Shown: positions 8,118 through 17,076 of the stretch, one piece after another
How the letters are laid out: the number at the start of each line of letters is the position of its first letter
Position numbering within the stretch: position 1 is the stretch's first letter
Notes under the pieces: model-generated
What the model was told of the DNA's origin: nothing
The model's input: only the letters and a program-made list of their open reading frames with translations
Databases searched by the model: none
Source: Dechloromonas sp. TW-R-39-2
Lineage (GTDB): Bacteria > Pseudomonadota > Gammaproteobacteria > Burkholderiales > Rhodocyclaceae
Assembly (NCBI RefSeq): GCF_016864195.1
Contig: NZ_CP045202.1
Span: 3,380,501 to 3,444,500, forward strand
Direction: 5' to 3'
Length of the DNA: 64,000 nt
Translations under genes and position numbers: made by a program

Positions 8118-9320
8118 TTACCAGTTCGGCTCACGCTCCGGCGTTGCCGTAATGCGGTGAATGCTCAGGTCGGCGCCCTCGTATTCTTCTTCCTGATCGA
8201 GTCGCAAGCCGATGAAGGCTTTCAGGCTGCCATAGACGATGGCTCCGCCGGCCAAGGCAACGACAATCGCCAGACCAGTCATGATCAGTTGTGGCATGAA
8301 GGCAATGCCACCTGCACCGCCCAACGCCTTGCTGCCGAAGATGCCGGCAGCGATACCGCCCCAGGCGCCGCACAGGCCGTGCAGCGGCCAGACGCCCAGA
8401 ACGTCGTCGATTTTCCAGCGATTCTGGGTCAGCGTGAACATGATGACGAACAGGCCGCCAGCGATGCTGCCGACAACCAGCGCACCCATCGGGTGCATCA
8501 GGTCCGAGCCGGCACAAACGGCGACCAGACCGGCGAGCGGGCCGTTATGCACGAAACCCGGGTCATTCTTGCCGAGCAGAAGTGCCACCATGGTGCCGCC
8601 GACCATCGCCATCAACGAATTGAGGGCGACTAGGCCGGAAATTTTGTCCAGCGTCTGGGCGCTCATCACATTGAAGCCAAACCAGCCGACCGTCAGAATC
8701 CACGCTCCCAATGCCAAAAAAGGAATCGATGAAGGAGGATGGGCTGAAATGCGGCCGTCCTTGTTGTAGCGACCATAGCGTGGCCCGAGCAGGAGGACGG
8801 CAGGCAAGGCAATCCAGCCGCCCATGGCATGCACGACGACAGAGCCGGCGAAGTCATGGAACTCCTCGCCAAATGTCGCCTTCAGCCACGCCTGAATGCC
8901 AAACGCCTGATTCCAGGCGATGCTTTCATAAAACGGATAGATGAAGCCGACGATCATGAATGTGGCAATCAACTGCGGGTGGAATTTGGCTCGTTCGGCA
9001 ATCCCCCCGGAGATGATCGCCGGAATGGCTGCGGCAAAAGTCAGCAAGAAGAAAAACTTGGTCAGTTCGTAACCATTTTTTTCCATCAGCGTTTCAACAC
9101 CGGTGAAGAAATTGACACCGTAGGCAATGGTGTAGCCGATGAAAAAGTATGCCAGGGTCGACATGCCGAAATCGGTCAAAATCTTGACCAGCGCATTGAC
9201 CTGGTTTTTCTTGCGAACCGTGCCCACTTCGAGAAAGGCAAAGCCTGCGTGCATGGCCAGCACCATGATGGCGCCAAGCAAGATGAACAGCACATTGCTG
9301 CCGGATTGGTAGTTTTCCAT
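8118..9320 (-). CDS. amtB: Ammonium transporter
   Basis: Ammonium/ammonia channel of the inner membrane, 400 aa and about 11 transmembrane helices. Landmarks are AGFAFLEVGTVRKKNQVN, DFAGSVVVHAMGGW with the first pore His, and WPLHGLCGAWGGIAAG with the second pore His. The start is the ATG at 9320 (MENYQSGSN); 18 further in-frame residues upstream are polar and overlap the sigma-54 promoter, so I left them out. No separate signal peptide is seen, and no glnK is adjacent although GlnK pairing is usual. A sigma-54 promoter and an NtrC-like palindrome lie upstream, matching nitrogen-limited expression. Confidence 0.95.
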   Translation of the reverse strand: MENYQSGSNVLFILLGAIMVLAMHAGFAFLEVGTVRKKNQVNALVKILTDFGMSTLAYFFIGYTIAYGVNFFTGVETLMEKNGYELTKFFFLLTFAAAIPAIISGGIAERAKFHPQLIATFMIVGFIYPFYESIAWNQAFGIQAWLKATFGEEFHDFAGSVVVHAMGGWIALPAVLLLGPRYGRYNKDGRISAHPPSSIPFLALGAWILTVGWFGFNVMSAQTLDKISGLVALNSLMAMVGGTMVALLLGKNDPGFVHNGPLAGLVAVCAGSDLMHPMGALVVGSIAGGLFVIMFTLTQNRWKIDDVLGVWPLHGLCGAWGGIAAGIFGSKALGGAGGIAFMPQLIMTGLAIVVALAGGAIVYGSLKAFIGLRLDQEEEYEGADLSIHRITATPEREPNW

Positions 9321-9352
9321 GAAAGCCCCTGATTTTGGAATCGAATGCCTAT

Positions 9353-9368
9353 AGCAAGCACCATTCCA
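9353..9368 (-). promoter_or_regulatory. Sigma-54 promoter of amtB
   Basis: The minus strand reads TGGAATGGTGCTTGCT, which keeps the invariant GG (-24) and GC (-12) separated by 10 nt and the flanking T-GG and TTGC[AT] of the consensus TGGCACN5TTGCW. Transcription would start near 9342, about 20 nt before the ATG at 9320. Confidence 0.72.
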
Positions 9369-9421
9369 GTGCACAAAGATGTTTTAAATCAGTGCATTGC
9401 AAAAGTCATTTTTCCAGAAGC

Positions 9422-9436
9422 GCACCAAACAAGTGC
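9422..9436. promoter_or_regulatory. Putative NtrC enhancer site for amtB
   Basis: GCAC-N7-GTGC dyad (gcaccaaacaagtgc) matching the core of the NtrC consensus GCACC-N5-GGTGC except for one half-site base. Its centre lies about 87 bp upstream of the start predicted from the sigma-54 element, a typical enhancer distance. A second, wider-spaced GGTGC...GCACC pair lies at 9463-9488. Confidence 0.5.
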
Positions 9437-9552
9437 CAAACAACAATCCGTCGCCCATCATCGGTGCAGAAAATGCGGGCGATGCACCAACAAAACCACC
9501 CCGCCACCGCCTCAAGGGATGCACCAGAACTTCGGGCGAAAAAACGCTTTTT

Positions 9553-10770
9553 CTATCTGGGAGCAGCTTCCGGTGGCAAAAGCACCCAAAGACGTCCGGT
9601 TTGCTTCATACGCCCGGCCTGTTCGCCTGCCGCCTTGCCAAAGCCCCAGAAGAAATCGGCACGCACCGCCCCCTTGATCGCCCCCCCGGTATCCTGTGCC
9701 ATCACCAGGCGATTCATCGCCTGCACTGAATTGGGGCGGGTCGTTGCCAGGAAAACCGGAGCGCCGAGCGGCACCGAACGCGGGTCAATCGCAATGCTGC
9801 GCTCGGGCGTCAGCGGTACGCCAAGCGCGCCGGCCGGACCATCCTTGCTGTTCGGATTTTCACGGAAAAAAACATAGCTCGGATTGGCGTTGAGCAATTC
9901 GTCGAGACGGGCCGGATTGGCGCGCGCCCAGGCCTGGATGCCCTGCATCGAAGCCTCTTCAAGTTTCAGTTCGCCGCGGTCGACCAGCACGCGACCGATG
10001 GATTGGTAAGGATGGCCGTTCTGGTCGGCATAATTGACGCGCACGGTGCTGCCATCGGTCAGCTTGACCCGACCGGAACCCTGAACCTGAAGAAAGAAAA
10101 GTTCGACGGCATCATCGACATAAAGCAAGGTTTTACCCGGCAAGCGATCCCCGCGAGCACCAATTTCGGCACGTGACCAGTAAGGCACCACCTTGTTGCC
10201 TTCGACCCGGCCACGAACGCGCTTGTCTTTGAGCTCAGGGAAAAGCGCGGACAGATCGATCGTCAGCAAATCATCCGGCACTGCCCGGATCGGCTGTTCA
10301 AACCCCTTCACCTTGGTTCTGCTACCGCGCAGCAGTGGCTCGTAGTAGCCGGTAATCATGCCGTTGGATTCACCATCACCGGTCAGGACGGCATAGGGCA
10401 GGAGGTTTTGCTCAAAGAAGGCTCGCGGATTGAAATCCGGCTTGCCGTCAGCCGTCCGCGCCAGATCGCAGACGCGCTTCCAGGCCGGGCCGTGCGACTT
10501 GCTGGCCATGCCCCGGCAAGACTGCATGAAAGCCGGCCAGGCAGCCGCTATATCGTCATCTTTCCAGCCCGGCAGATCGGCCCAGCTGGCGGCGCGAAAA
10601 GTCCGGGCGAACGGGCTTGGCGGCACGGGCGTCGTGACGGCCGTCGGCGGACAGGCCGGGCAGCTTGCGCAAGGTTTGCAGACAGCCGGCTCCGGCTCTC
10701 CCGAGGGCAAAAGGCTGCAGGCGCTTAACAGGGAGAAGGCCAGAAAGAGTGCGGCTTGGATTTTTCGCAT
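9553..10770 (-). CDS. mltA: Membrane-bound lytic murein transglycosylase A
   Basis: Outer-membrane lipoprotein that cleaves glycan strands to 1,6-anhydromuropeptides, 405 aa. The ATG at 10770 (MRKIQAALFLAF) gives a signal peptide with lipobox LLSAC; a TTG codon 27 nt further up is the only longer alternative. The MltA domain is clear: NGMITGYYEPLLRGS, FFLQVQGSGRVKL and NPSYVFFRE. The 3D domain near the C-terminus contains the catalytic Asp (MAQDTGGAIKGAVRADFFWG). A Cys/Pro-rich stretch (CKPCASCPACPP) after the lipobox is an unusual linker. It is divergent from the AAA ATPase. Confidence 0.94.
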   Translation of the reverse strand: MRKIQAALFLAFSLLSACSLLPSGEPEPAVCKPCASCPACPPTAVTTPVPPSPFARTFRAASWADLPGWKDDDIAAAWPAFMQSCRGMASKSHGPAWKRVCDLARTADGKPDFNPRAFFEQNLLPYAVLTGDGESNGMITGYYEPLLRGSRTKVKGFEQPIRAVPDDLLTIDLSALFPELKDKRVRGRVEGNKVVPYWSRAEIGARGDRLPGKTLLYVDDAVELFFLQVQGSGRVKLTDGSTVRVNYADQNGHPYQSIGRVLVDRGELKLEEASMQGIQAWARANPARLDELLNANPSYVFFRENPNSKDGPAGALGVPLTPERSIAIDPRSVPLGAPVFLATTRPNSVQAMNRLVMAQDTGGAIKGAVRADFFWGFGKAAGEQAGRMKQTGRLWVLLPPEAAPR

Positions 10771-10817
10771 GGGTTTCGTTAGAGTGCGTGAATTCAATGC
10801 GAAGTATACCTGTCACC

Positions 10818-11708
10818 ATGCCCGAATCTCTCCAGCTTGAACGTCTGCTTGCCCGTGCCGAGGCCGTCCTTGGTCGCTTTGAGGCAACGCTGCCCCCCGC
10901 TCCGCCGCTGCCGGACTGGAAAAATGCGATTGCCTTTCGCTGGCGCAAGAACCACGGCCGCGGCTGGTTGCAGGCCATTCGCCAGCCCCACCCGATCCGC
11001 CTCGACGAACTGAACAACATCGACGATCAAAAAGAGCGCATCCGCCTGAATACCGCCCAGTTCGTCGCCGGGCACACCGCCAACAATGTCTTGCTGACCG
11101 GCTCGCGCGGCTCTGGCAAGTCATCCTTGGTCAAGGCCGTACTCAACGAGTATTCGGCACAAGGCCTGCGGCTGATCGAGGTGGACAAGGCCGACCTCGT
11201 CGACCTGCCGGATATCGTCGACCTGATCGAAAGCCGACCGGAACGTTTCATCATCTTCTGCGACGATCTTTCCTTCGAAGCCGGCGAAACCGCCTACAAG
11301 GCATTGAAATCGGTGCTTGATGGCTCGATTTCGGCCCCGCCGGACAATGTGCTGATTTATGCCACCTCGAATCGGCGCCACCTGATGCCCGAGTTTTTTT
11401 CGGAAAATCTGGAAACCCAGCGGATCGACGACGAAATTCATCCGGGCGAAGCCGTTGAAGAAAAAATCTCGCTGTCCGAACGTTTCGGCCTGTGGATTTC
11501 GTTCTACCCGTTCAGCCAGAACGAATACCTGAACATCGTCTATCACTGGCTGCGCTATCTCGGCGTCGATGAAGCCGTGATTGCCCGGTGCGAACGCGAC
11601 GCCCTCAACTGGGCACTCGGCCGCGGCTCGCGCTCCGGCCGTGTGGCCTGGCAATTCGCCCGCGATCTGGCCGGCCAGCAGAAAGATCAGCCGGAGACGA
11701 CACGGTGA
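10818..11708 (+). CDS. DUF815 AAA-type ATPase
   Basis: 296-aa P-loop ATPase of the DUF815 family. Walker A is GSRGSGKSS (~residues 95-103), Walker B is FIIFCDDLSF, and a sensor-1 Asn lies in LIYATSNRRHLMPEF, followed by the family block WISFYPFSQNEYL. The ATG at 10818 fits the start of the homologous region; the longer ORF upstream overlaps mltA antisense. Cellular role is not established for the family. Its stop TGA overlaps the GTG start of the Nudix gene, so the two are coupled. Confidence 0.85.
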   Translation: MPESLQLERLLARAEAVLGRFEATLPPAPPLPDWKNAIAFRWRKNHGRGWLQAIRQPHPIRLDELNNIDDQKERIRLNTAQFVAGHTANNVLLTGSRGSGKSSLVKAVLNEYSAQGLRLIEVDKADLVDLPDIVDLIESRPERFIIFCDDLSFEAGETAYKALKSVLDGSISAPPDNVLIYATSNRRHLMPEFFSENLETQRIDDEIHPGEAVEEKISLSERFGLWISFYPFSQNEYLNIVYHWLRYLGVDEAVIARCERDALNWALGRGSRSGRVAWQFARDLAGQQKDQPETTR

Positions 11709-12652
11709 GCGAAAAAATCGTCGAAGTTGCCGCCGCCGTGATGCTGCGGGCTGGCGGCCGTGAATTCCTCCTCGCACAACGGCCGGAGGGCAAGGTCTAC
11801 GCCGGCTACTGGGAGTTCCCGGGCGGCAAATTGGAGGCTGGCGAAACCGTTCGCCAGGCGCTGGTTCGCGAGCTTTATGAAGAACTGGGCATCAGTGTCA
11901 CGGAATGCGCCCCCTGGCTGACCCGGCAATTCACCTACCCGCACGCCACGGTACGTTTGCATTTCTGGCGCGTCACGGCGTGGACCGGGGAAATCGGCAT
12001 CACCGCCCCGCTGGAACATGCTGCGGTCGACTGGATGGAATGCGGCAAAAGCGCCAGCGTTGCCCCCATCCTGCCGGCCAATGACCCAATTCTCAAAGGC
12101 TTGGCCCTACCCACCCGGATGGCCATTACGATGGCCGAAAGCGAAGGCGTCGAGCGCCAGCTGGAGCGCCTTGAAGAAGCGCTGAATGCGGGCCTGAAGC
12201 TGGTCCAGGTACGCGAAAAGAACTGGCCGCAAGCCCGGCGCCTGTGGTTCGCCGAAGCCGTCAAGCGGCTGGCTCACGACCATGGCGCCCTCGTCGTGAT
12301 CAACGACGATGCGGAAGTCGCCCGATTGGTCGGCGCCGATGGCCTGCATCTGTCATCGAGCGGACTCGCGGCCTGCAACGAACGCCCCGACTTCAACTGG
12401 GTGGGTGCGTCATGCCACAACACGGCCGAAATCCGTCGCGCCGGCGAACTGAACCTTGATTACGCCCTGCTTGGCCCGGTCTTGCCAACGCCAAGCCACC
12501 CGGAAAATCCGGGACTGGGCTGGGACGGATTTGCCGAACGCCTCGCGGGAAACACCATCCCGGTCTTTGCATTGGGGGGCATGAGCCCGGCTTTGATCGA
12601 CCAAGCTCAAGCCCATGGTGCTCACGGGCTGGCCTTGATGCGCGGCTGGTAA
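11705..12652 (+). CDS. Nudix hydrolase (MutT-like) fused to a ThiE/TenI-like domain
   Basis: 315 aa, two domains. Residues ~1-130 hold the Nudix box GGKLEAGETVRQALVRELYE-ELG, as in 8-oxo-dGTP diphosphatase MutT. Residues ~145-315 form a thiamine-phosphate-synthase/TenI barrel (LVQVREKNW, VVINDDAEVARLVGADGLHL, then LLGPVLPTPSHP and FALGGM). The fusion is known in proteobacteria; the barrel is probably not a full thiamine phosphate synthase. GTG start overlaps the previous stop (GTGA). Confidence 0.88.
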   Translation: MSEKIVEVAAAVMLRAGGREFLLAQRPEGKVYAGYWEFPGGKLEAGETVRQALVRELYEELGISVTECAPWLTRQFTYPHATVRLHFWRVTAWTGEIGITAPLEHAAVDWMECGKSASVAPILPANDPILKGLALPTRMAITMAESEGVERQLERLEEALNAGLKLVQVREKNWPQARRLWFAEAVKRLAHDHGALVVINDDAEVARLVGADGLHLSSSGLAACNERPDFNWVGASCHNTAEIRRAGELNLDYALLGPVLPTPSHPENPGLGWDGFAERLAGNTIPVFALGGMSPALIDQAQAHGAHGLALMRGW

Positions 12653-12682
12653 ACCTGGGAAAGCCGGGAACTGCTGGAAACC

Positions 12683-12880
12683 CTAGAAACCTTGATCGCC
12701 GGACAGGTCACCGTCCGGCAGATCAGGCTGGCCCTGCACCGGAATGCGGTAAGTATCGGCCGCCCAGCAACCGAGATCGATTTTCCGGCAACGTTCAGAA
12801 CAGAAAGGGCGATCCGGATTTTCCGGCGACCAGAGCGCATCTTCGCCACACTGCGGGCAACGGACCTTGCGTGCCGTCAT
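12683..12880 (-). CDS. yacG: DNA gyrase inhibitor / zinc protein YacG
   Basis: 65-aa zinc-binding protein. Four Cys (C8xxC11 and C27xxxC31) form the YacG treble-clef finger, with [17 protein letters not shown] diagnostic. In E. coli YacG binds GyrB and blocks DNA binding. Its ATG overlaps the zapD stop by one base (TAATG). The coaE-zapD-yacG order is conserved in proteobacteria. Confidence 0.93.
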   Translation of the reverse strand: MTARKVRCPQCGEDALWSPENPDRPFCSERCRKIDLGCWAADTYRIPVQGQPDLPDGDLSGDQGF

Positions 12881-13638
12881 TACAGGTTGCAGAAGGTCAG
12901 GTCGAAATCAATATCGCGCTCGCAGCCACGGGCCTTGATTTCACCTGCCGGCGGCTTGGTGAAGCGGATATTGAGAAAATACTTGTTGGCGCTGACTTCC
13001 GGAATCGCCTGCTCGTCGGCACTCACCGCAACGCGCACCATCTGCGCGGCGGTACCGCCGAGATTGAGCTGGAATTGACCGTTGACCGCGCTATAACGCT
13101 TCGGCCGGCCACTTGAGCGCAGCAGACGCAAGACGATGGCCGCTGCATCGCGCAACGGCAGCATGGGCTTGAGCCAGCCATCAAGTGCTTCAAGACGGAC
13201 ATCCAGCGGACGATTCAGCCACCAGTGATAAGACGGCAGATCGAATTCGCAGACACCGCCGGGAATCGCCGCACGGCTCTTGATTCCCATCAGCCAGTCG
13301 TTGTCGCGCAGATACTGGCCGATCTTGCCGACCATGCCGAGCAAGGCGGCCGAAGAGTGCTCGATTTCATAAAGCGCGCCGGAGAGCGCCTCTTCGGAGA
13401 TATCGGGATTATTGCGGTAGGCCAGCAAGGTCTGGCGCTGCCTTTCCAGCTCCTGGATCAAATCCATTTTCAGGTCGGCACGACCGGCCACTTCAAGGAT
13501 TTCAAACAGGGTGACAAGGGCGGTATGGTGTTCGAGCTGACCTTCGCTCTGAATGAAATAGGCCGTTTTTTCGAACAAGTCTTCGAGACGCAACAATGTG
13601 CGGATGCGCTCGTTAAACGGGTATTCGTAAGTAATCAC
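12880..13638 (-). CDS. zapD: Cell division protein ZapD
   Basis: 252-aa cytoplasmic protein that bundles FtsZ filaments (formerly YacF, DUF1342). Diagnostic segments are [20 protein letters not shown] at the N-terminus, the all-helical region with [10 protein letters not shown], and [11 protein letters not shown] near the start of the C-terminal beta domain. GTG start at 13638. It sits between coaE (61 bp upstream) and yacG. Confidence 0.94.
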   Translation of the reverse strand: MITYEYPFNERIRTLLRLEDLFEKTAYFIQSEGQLEHHTALVTLFEILEVAGRADLKMDLIQELERQRQTLLAYRNNPDISEEALSGALYEIEHSSAALLGMVGKIGQYLRDNDWLMGIKSRAAIPGGVCEFDLPSYHWWLNRPLDVRLEALDGWLKPMLPLRDAAAIVLRLLRSSGRPKRYSAVNGQFQLNLGGTAAQMVRVAVSADEQAIPEVSANKYFLNIRFTKPPAGEIKARGCERDIDFDLTFCNL

Positions 13639-13699
13639 GCGGCCAGTGTCCGAAGGAACGGAAAATTATTCTGAATTTTGAGCCATTTGCATGCAAATC

Positions 13700-14323
13700 T
13701 CAACACTTTGCTTTAGCTTTTTCAGCAGAAAGCGATAGATACTTTAAATGCAATCTGTCGACCTGGCCGTAAAGAATTGTCAGCGCACCATCGTTATTGA
13801 CAACGTCATCGGCAATATCGAGACGCTGCTGGCGTGTCGCCTGGGCCGAAACGATGGCCCGCACTTCCTTTTCGGTCAATTGACTACGCACCATGACACG
13901 TTCGATTTGCCGACTTTCCGGGCAGTCGACCGCGACAATCCGGTCACAGCGTTCCCGATAACTGCCCGATTCGACCAGCAGGGGAACCGCCAGAATGACA
14001 TAAGGGGACGTGGCCAAACGGCAGCGTTCATCCGAAATCCGCCGAATCATCGGGTGCAGGATCGCCTCCAGCCGAGCCCGGGCAGAGGCGTCGGCAAAGA
14101 CCAGCCGACGCATCGCCGCGCGATCCATCGCCCCTGACGCATCGGCGATGGATGGACCGAAAGCCGCCAGCAGCGCAGGCATGGCGGCGCCCTGGGCGGC
14201 GGTCAGTTCATGGGCCAGTGCGTCGGTATCGATGACGGCAATGCCTTTTGCGGCGAACAAGTCGGCCACCGTGCTCTTTCCGCTACCGATCCCGCCCGTC
14301 AGGCCGACCACGTAATCGCTCAC
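13700..14323 (-). CDS. coaE: Dephospho-CoA kinase
   Basis: Last step of coenzyme A synthesis, 207 aa, phosphorylating the 3'-OH of dephospho-CoA. P-loop GGIGSGKST at residues ~10-18, VIDTDALAHEL substrate segment, LHPMIRR and VPLLVES lid region, R-rich lid RQQRLDIADDVVNN. GTG start at 14323 overlaps the TGA of the SPOR gene (GTGA), so the genes are coupled. Together with coaD at 26.4 kb and coaX at 54.5 kb, three CoA-pathway genes occur in this window. Confidence 0.95.
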   Translation of the reverse strand: MSDYVVGLTGGIGSGKSTVADLFAAKGIAVIDTDALAHELTAAQGAAMPALLAAFGPSIADASGAMDRAAMRRLVFADASARARLEAILHPMIRRISDERCRLATSPYVILAVPLLVESGSYRERCDRIVAVDCPESRQIERVMVRSQLTEKEVRAIVSAQATRQQRLDIADDVVNNDGALTILYGQVDRLHLKYLSLSAEKAKAKC

Positions 14324-14988
14324 TTGCAGGCCTGCGGCTCGACCTTGGGAAAGGCCAGAGAAACAGCCTCCAGCAATGCGGCCTTGCCGGCCAGCGGGCC
14401 GGAGACTTGCAAGGTAAAGGCATTTTCATTGCCAGGGCGCGGCACCAGCCGGGCCGACCTGACGCCCTTGGATTTCAAGTCGGCGAGTCGATCCGCCCCG
14501 CCTTTTTCCGAAGAAAAAATACCGAGCGAAATGGCAAACCGGTTGACGTTGTCCTGGATAATGAAGAAATCGGAAACACCGATCCGTTTCAGCTCGCCAA
14601 CCTTCTTATCCGCCTCGGCCTTGTTGGCCAGCGGCGGGATGTACACCCACCAGCCACCGGTTTCGCGCGCAACATTTCGCCGCTCGACGTGATAATCGAC
14701 AAACTTGTCGGTCAACAAGGTTCCCAGCCGATCAGCCTCGCTTGACGGCAGATTTTCCCAGGCCAGGCAAAGACTATCGACGGCCGGCGCCACAGCCGCG
14801 GCCGGCTCTTTACTGACCGGTTCCTTGGCCGCCGGCGCCTCACCGCGCGAAACGATGCGCATGCGATCCGGCGCGACCTGCTGCTCAAGGCGCCCGGCAT
14901 CCGGATTACCCGAGCGCCCGAAATAGCCCGAACTGAAGGCATAAAACAGCACATTGGCCAGCACGAGCAGGAAAACGAGCGCTTTCAC
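14320..14988 (-). CDS. Membrane-anchored SPOR-domain protein
   Basis: 222 aa. A single N-terminal transmembrane helix (ALVFLLVLANVLFYAFSSG) is followed by a Pro/Ala-rich linker and a C-terminal ~75-residue SPOR-like fold (WWVYIPPLANKAEADKKVGE, then FAISLGIFSSEKGGADRLAD). SPOR domains bind septal peptidoglycan stripped of stem peptides, which suits its place beside zapD. GTG start at 14988, 4 bp after the trpB2 stop. Function beyond septal targeting is unknown. Confidence 0.8.
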   Translation of the reverse strand: MKALVFLLVLANVLFYAFSSGYFGRSGNPDAGRLEQQVAPDRMRIVSRGEAPAAKEPVSKEPAAAVAPAVDSLCLAWENLPSSEADRLGTLLTDKFVDYHVERRNVARETGGWWVYIPPLANKAEADKKVGELKRIGVSDFFIIQDNVNRFAISLGIFSSEKGGADRLADLKSKGVRSARLVPRPGNENAFTLQVSGPLAGKAALLEAVSLAFPKVEPQACK

Positions 14989-14992
14989 CGGC

Positions 14993-16357
14993 TCAGCCTA
15001 CTTTCGGCAGATGCTTGAGCGATTCGACAATGGCTTCGGCCGGATAATCGTAATCTTCCAGCTTGCCGGAGAAGAACTTGTCGTAGGACGCCATATCGAA
15101 ATGACCATGCCCGGTCAGGCAGAACAGGATTGTCTTGGCCTCGCCGGTCACCTTGCAGCGCAGGGCTTCGTCGATGGCTGCGCGGATCGCGTGGCAGGAT
15201 TCCGGTGCCGGGATGATGCCCTCCGCCCGGGCAAACTGGACACCGGCTTCAAAGGTGGCAACCTGCGGTACGGCAAGAGCTTCGATCTGGCCTTCGTGCA
15301 ACAGTTGCGAGACGAGCGGCGAATCGCCGTGATAGCGCAGGCCACCGGCGTGAATGCCGGGCGGCATGAAGTCATGACCAAGCGTGTACATGCGCATGAT
15401 CGGCGTGTAGCCCGAAACATCGCCGTAGTCGTAGGCGTAGGTTCCCTTGGTCAGGGTCGGGCAGGAAGTCGGCTCGACAGCGACGCAGCGCAGCTTGGTC
15501 GCACGTTTGTCGCCAGCCGCCTTGTCGGCCAGGAAGGGGAAGGCGATGCCGCCGAAGCTGGAACCGCCGCCGCACGGCCCGAAAATCACGTCCGGATACA
15601 GGCCGATCTTCTCGAACTGCTTCTTCGCTTCCAGACCGATGATCGACTGGTGCAGAACAACGTGATTGAGCACCGAACCCAGCGTGTAGCAGGTATCCGG
15701 ATCAGCCGCCGCCTCTTCGACCGCTTCGGAAATCGCCAGGCCGAGCGAGCCCTGGTTATCCGGATCGGCCGCCAGGGCAGTGCGCCCGGCGTTGGTCAGG
15801 TTGGTCGGGCTGGCGAACACCTCGGCGCCCCACGTCTGCATCATCGAGCGACGGAAGGGTTTTTGCTGGTAACTGACATTGACCATGAAGACGCGCACCG
15901 GCAGGCCGAACATCTGACCGGCATAGGCGATCGACGAGCCCCACTGGCCGGCGCCGGTTTCGGTCGTCAGCTTCTTGGTACCGACCAGCTTGTTGAAGTA
16001 AGCCTGCGGCACGGCGGAATTCGGCTTGTGCGAACCGGCCGGCGAAACACCTTCGTATTTGAAGAAAATCTTGGCCGGCGTGCCGAGTGCCTGCTCCAGG
16101 CGCAAGGCACGACAAAGCGGAGCCGGACGCCACTGGGCGTAGATCTGGCGGACCTCTTCGGGAATCGCGATCCAGCGTTCGGCCGACATCTCCTGCTCGA
16201 TGATCGGTTCCGGGAAAATCGCGCCCATGGCCTCCGGTGGAACCGGATTGCCATCCGGTCCGAGCGGCGGTGCCAGCGGATTGCTCATGTCGGCAACGAT
16301 GTTGTACCAGTGGGTCGGAATTTCTTCTTGTTCGAGGTTGATGCGCAGCGGCGTCAT
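14993..16357 (-). CDS. trpB2: TrpB2-type tryptophan synthase beta-like PLP enzyme
   Basis: 454-aa fold-type II PLP enzyme. The PLP lysine is in GVSPAGSHKPNSA; the phosphate-binding loop is GPCGGGSSFGG; ETGAGQWGSS is also conserved. Length and the N-terminal extension identify the TrpB2 class, which can make tryptophan from indole and serine without TrpA. No trpA or other trp gene is nearby. The ATG at 16357 has GGGAGAG 8-9 nt upstream; the longer ORF runs into the promoter region. Confidence 0.9.
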   Translation of the reverse strand: MTPLRINLEQEEIPTHWYNIVADMSNPLAPPLGPDGNPVPPEAMGAIFPEPIIEQEMSAERWIAIPEEVRQIYAQWRPAPLCRALRLEQALGTPAKIFFKYEGVSPAGSHKPNSAVPQAYFNKLVGTKKLTTETGAGQWGSSIAYAGQMFGLPVRVFMVNVSYQQKPFRRSMMQTWGAEVFASPTNLTNAGRTALAADPDNQGSLGLAISEAVEEAAADPDTCYTLGSVLNHVVLHQSIIGLEAKKQFEKIGLYPDVIFGPCGGGSSFGGIAFPFLADKAAGDKRATKLRCVAVEPTSCPTLTKGTYAYDYGDVSGYTPIMRMYTLGHDFMPPGIHAGGLRYHGDSPLVSQLLHEGQIEALAVPQVATFEAGVQFARAEGIIPAPESCHAIRAAIDEALRCKVTGEAKTILFCLTGHGHFDMASYDKFFSGKLEDYDYPAEAIVESLKHLPKVG

Positions 16358-16395
16358 ATTTTTGTCTCTCCCTGATGCTGTTCGGCAAAAGCGGT

Positions 16396-16424
16396 AAATT
16401 ACTCCAAAACCCCTGCCCGACCAA
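16396..16424 (-). promoter_or_regulatory. Possible sigma-70 promoter of trpB2
   Basis: Minus strand TTGGTC, 17-nt spacer, TAATTT, about 40 nt upstream of the ATG. Each hexamer matches consensus at about half its positions, so support is weak. Confidence 0.3.
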
Positions 16425-16527
16425 GGGTTGGCGGCCGATTTTGACCATTTTCGGCAGGTTGACCGCAACACCTGGCGGGGCGAGCAGGTAAAGTACCGCC
16501 TGCATCATTCATCGACGATCGAACGCC

Positions 16528-17076
16528 TTGCCTGCCCCTGCCGAACACCTCCTGCTCTGCCACCCGGCCAAGCCCGCCACCGCCGCCTGCACGGTCAGCG
16601 CCTCGGCATCGTTTGCCAGCGATGGCAGCCTGATTCTCGGCTACCGCCTGGACGGCCGGACTATCCTTCGCCCGGCCCGGCAAGCCAGCGCGCCGGCCGA
16701 CGACCTGTGGCAGCACACCTGTTGCGAAGCCTTCATTGCTGCGGTCAACGCAACCGAATACCGCGAATTCAACTTCTCGCCCTCCGGCCTGTGGGCCGTC
16801 TATCGCTTCACCGATTACCGGGTTCGCGACACCGACTTTCAACCGGCCGCCGCCCCGCAGATCAGCCTGGACGACACTCCCGACGGCTTCTCGCTGATCG
16901 CCCGGCTCCCGGCATCGCTGCTGCCCGCCGGTGCTCGGCTGCAACTCGCGCTGAGCTGCGTCATCGAACAACACGACCAAACAAAAACCTGGTGGGCGCT
17001 TGCGCACCGCGCCGCCCAGCCCGATTTTCACCTGCGTACCAGCTTCACGCTGCCCCTGAAAGTTCCCCAGCCATGA
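16528..17076 (+). CDS. DOMON-like domain protein
   Basis: 182 aa, a single beta-sandwich domain like the DOMON-like family: LWQHTCCEAFIA, YREFNFSPSGLWAVYRF and DGFSLIARLP are typical. DOMON folds bind heme or sugars; no clear heme ligand pair is visible, so ligand is unknown. No ATG exists in the frame before the domain; TTG at 16528 is used, without a clear ribosome-binding site. It is coupled to the muramidase gene by ATGA overlap, so a carbohydrate-related role is plausible. Confidence 0.75.
   Translation: MPAPAEHLLLCHPAKPATAACTVSASASFASDGSLILGYRLDGRTILRPARQASAPADDLWQHTCCEAFIAAVNATEYREFNFSPSGLWAVYRFTDYRVRDTDFQPAAAPQISLDDTPDGFSLIARLPASLLPAGARLQLALSCVIEQHDQTKTWWALAHRAAQPDFHLRTSFTLPLKVPQP

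Noticed and set aside
14954-16375. 473-aa plus-strand ORF
   Set aside because: Antisense to trpB2; composition is a GC-rich shadow with no recognisable domain.
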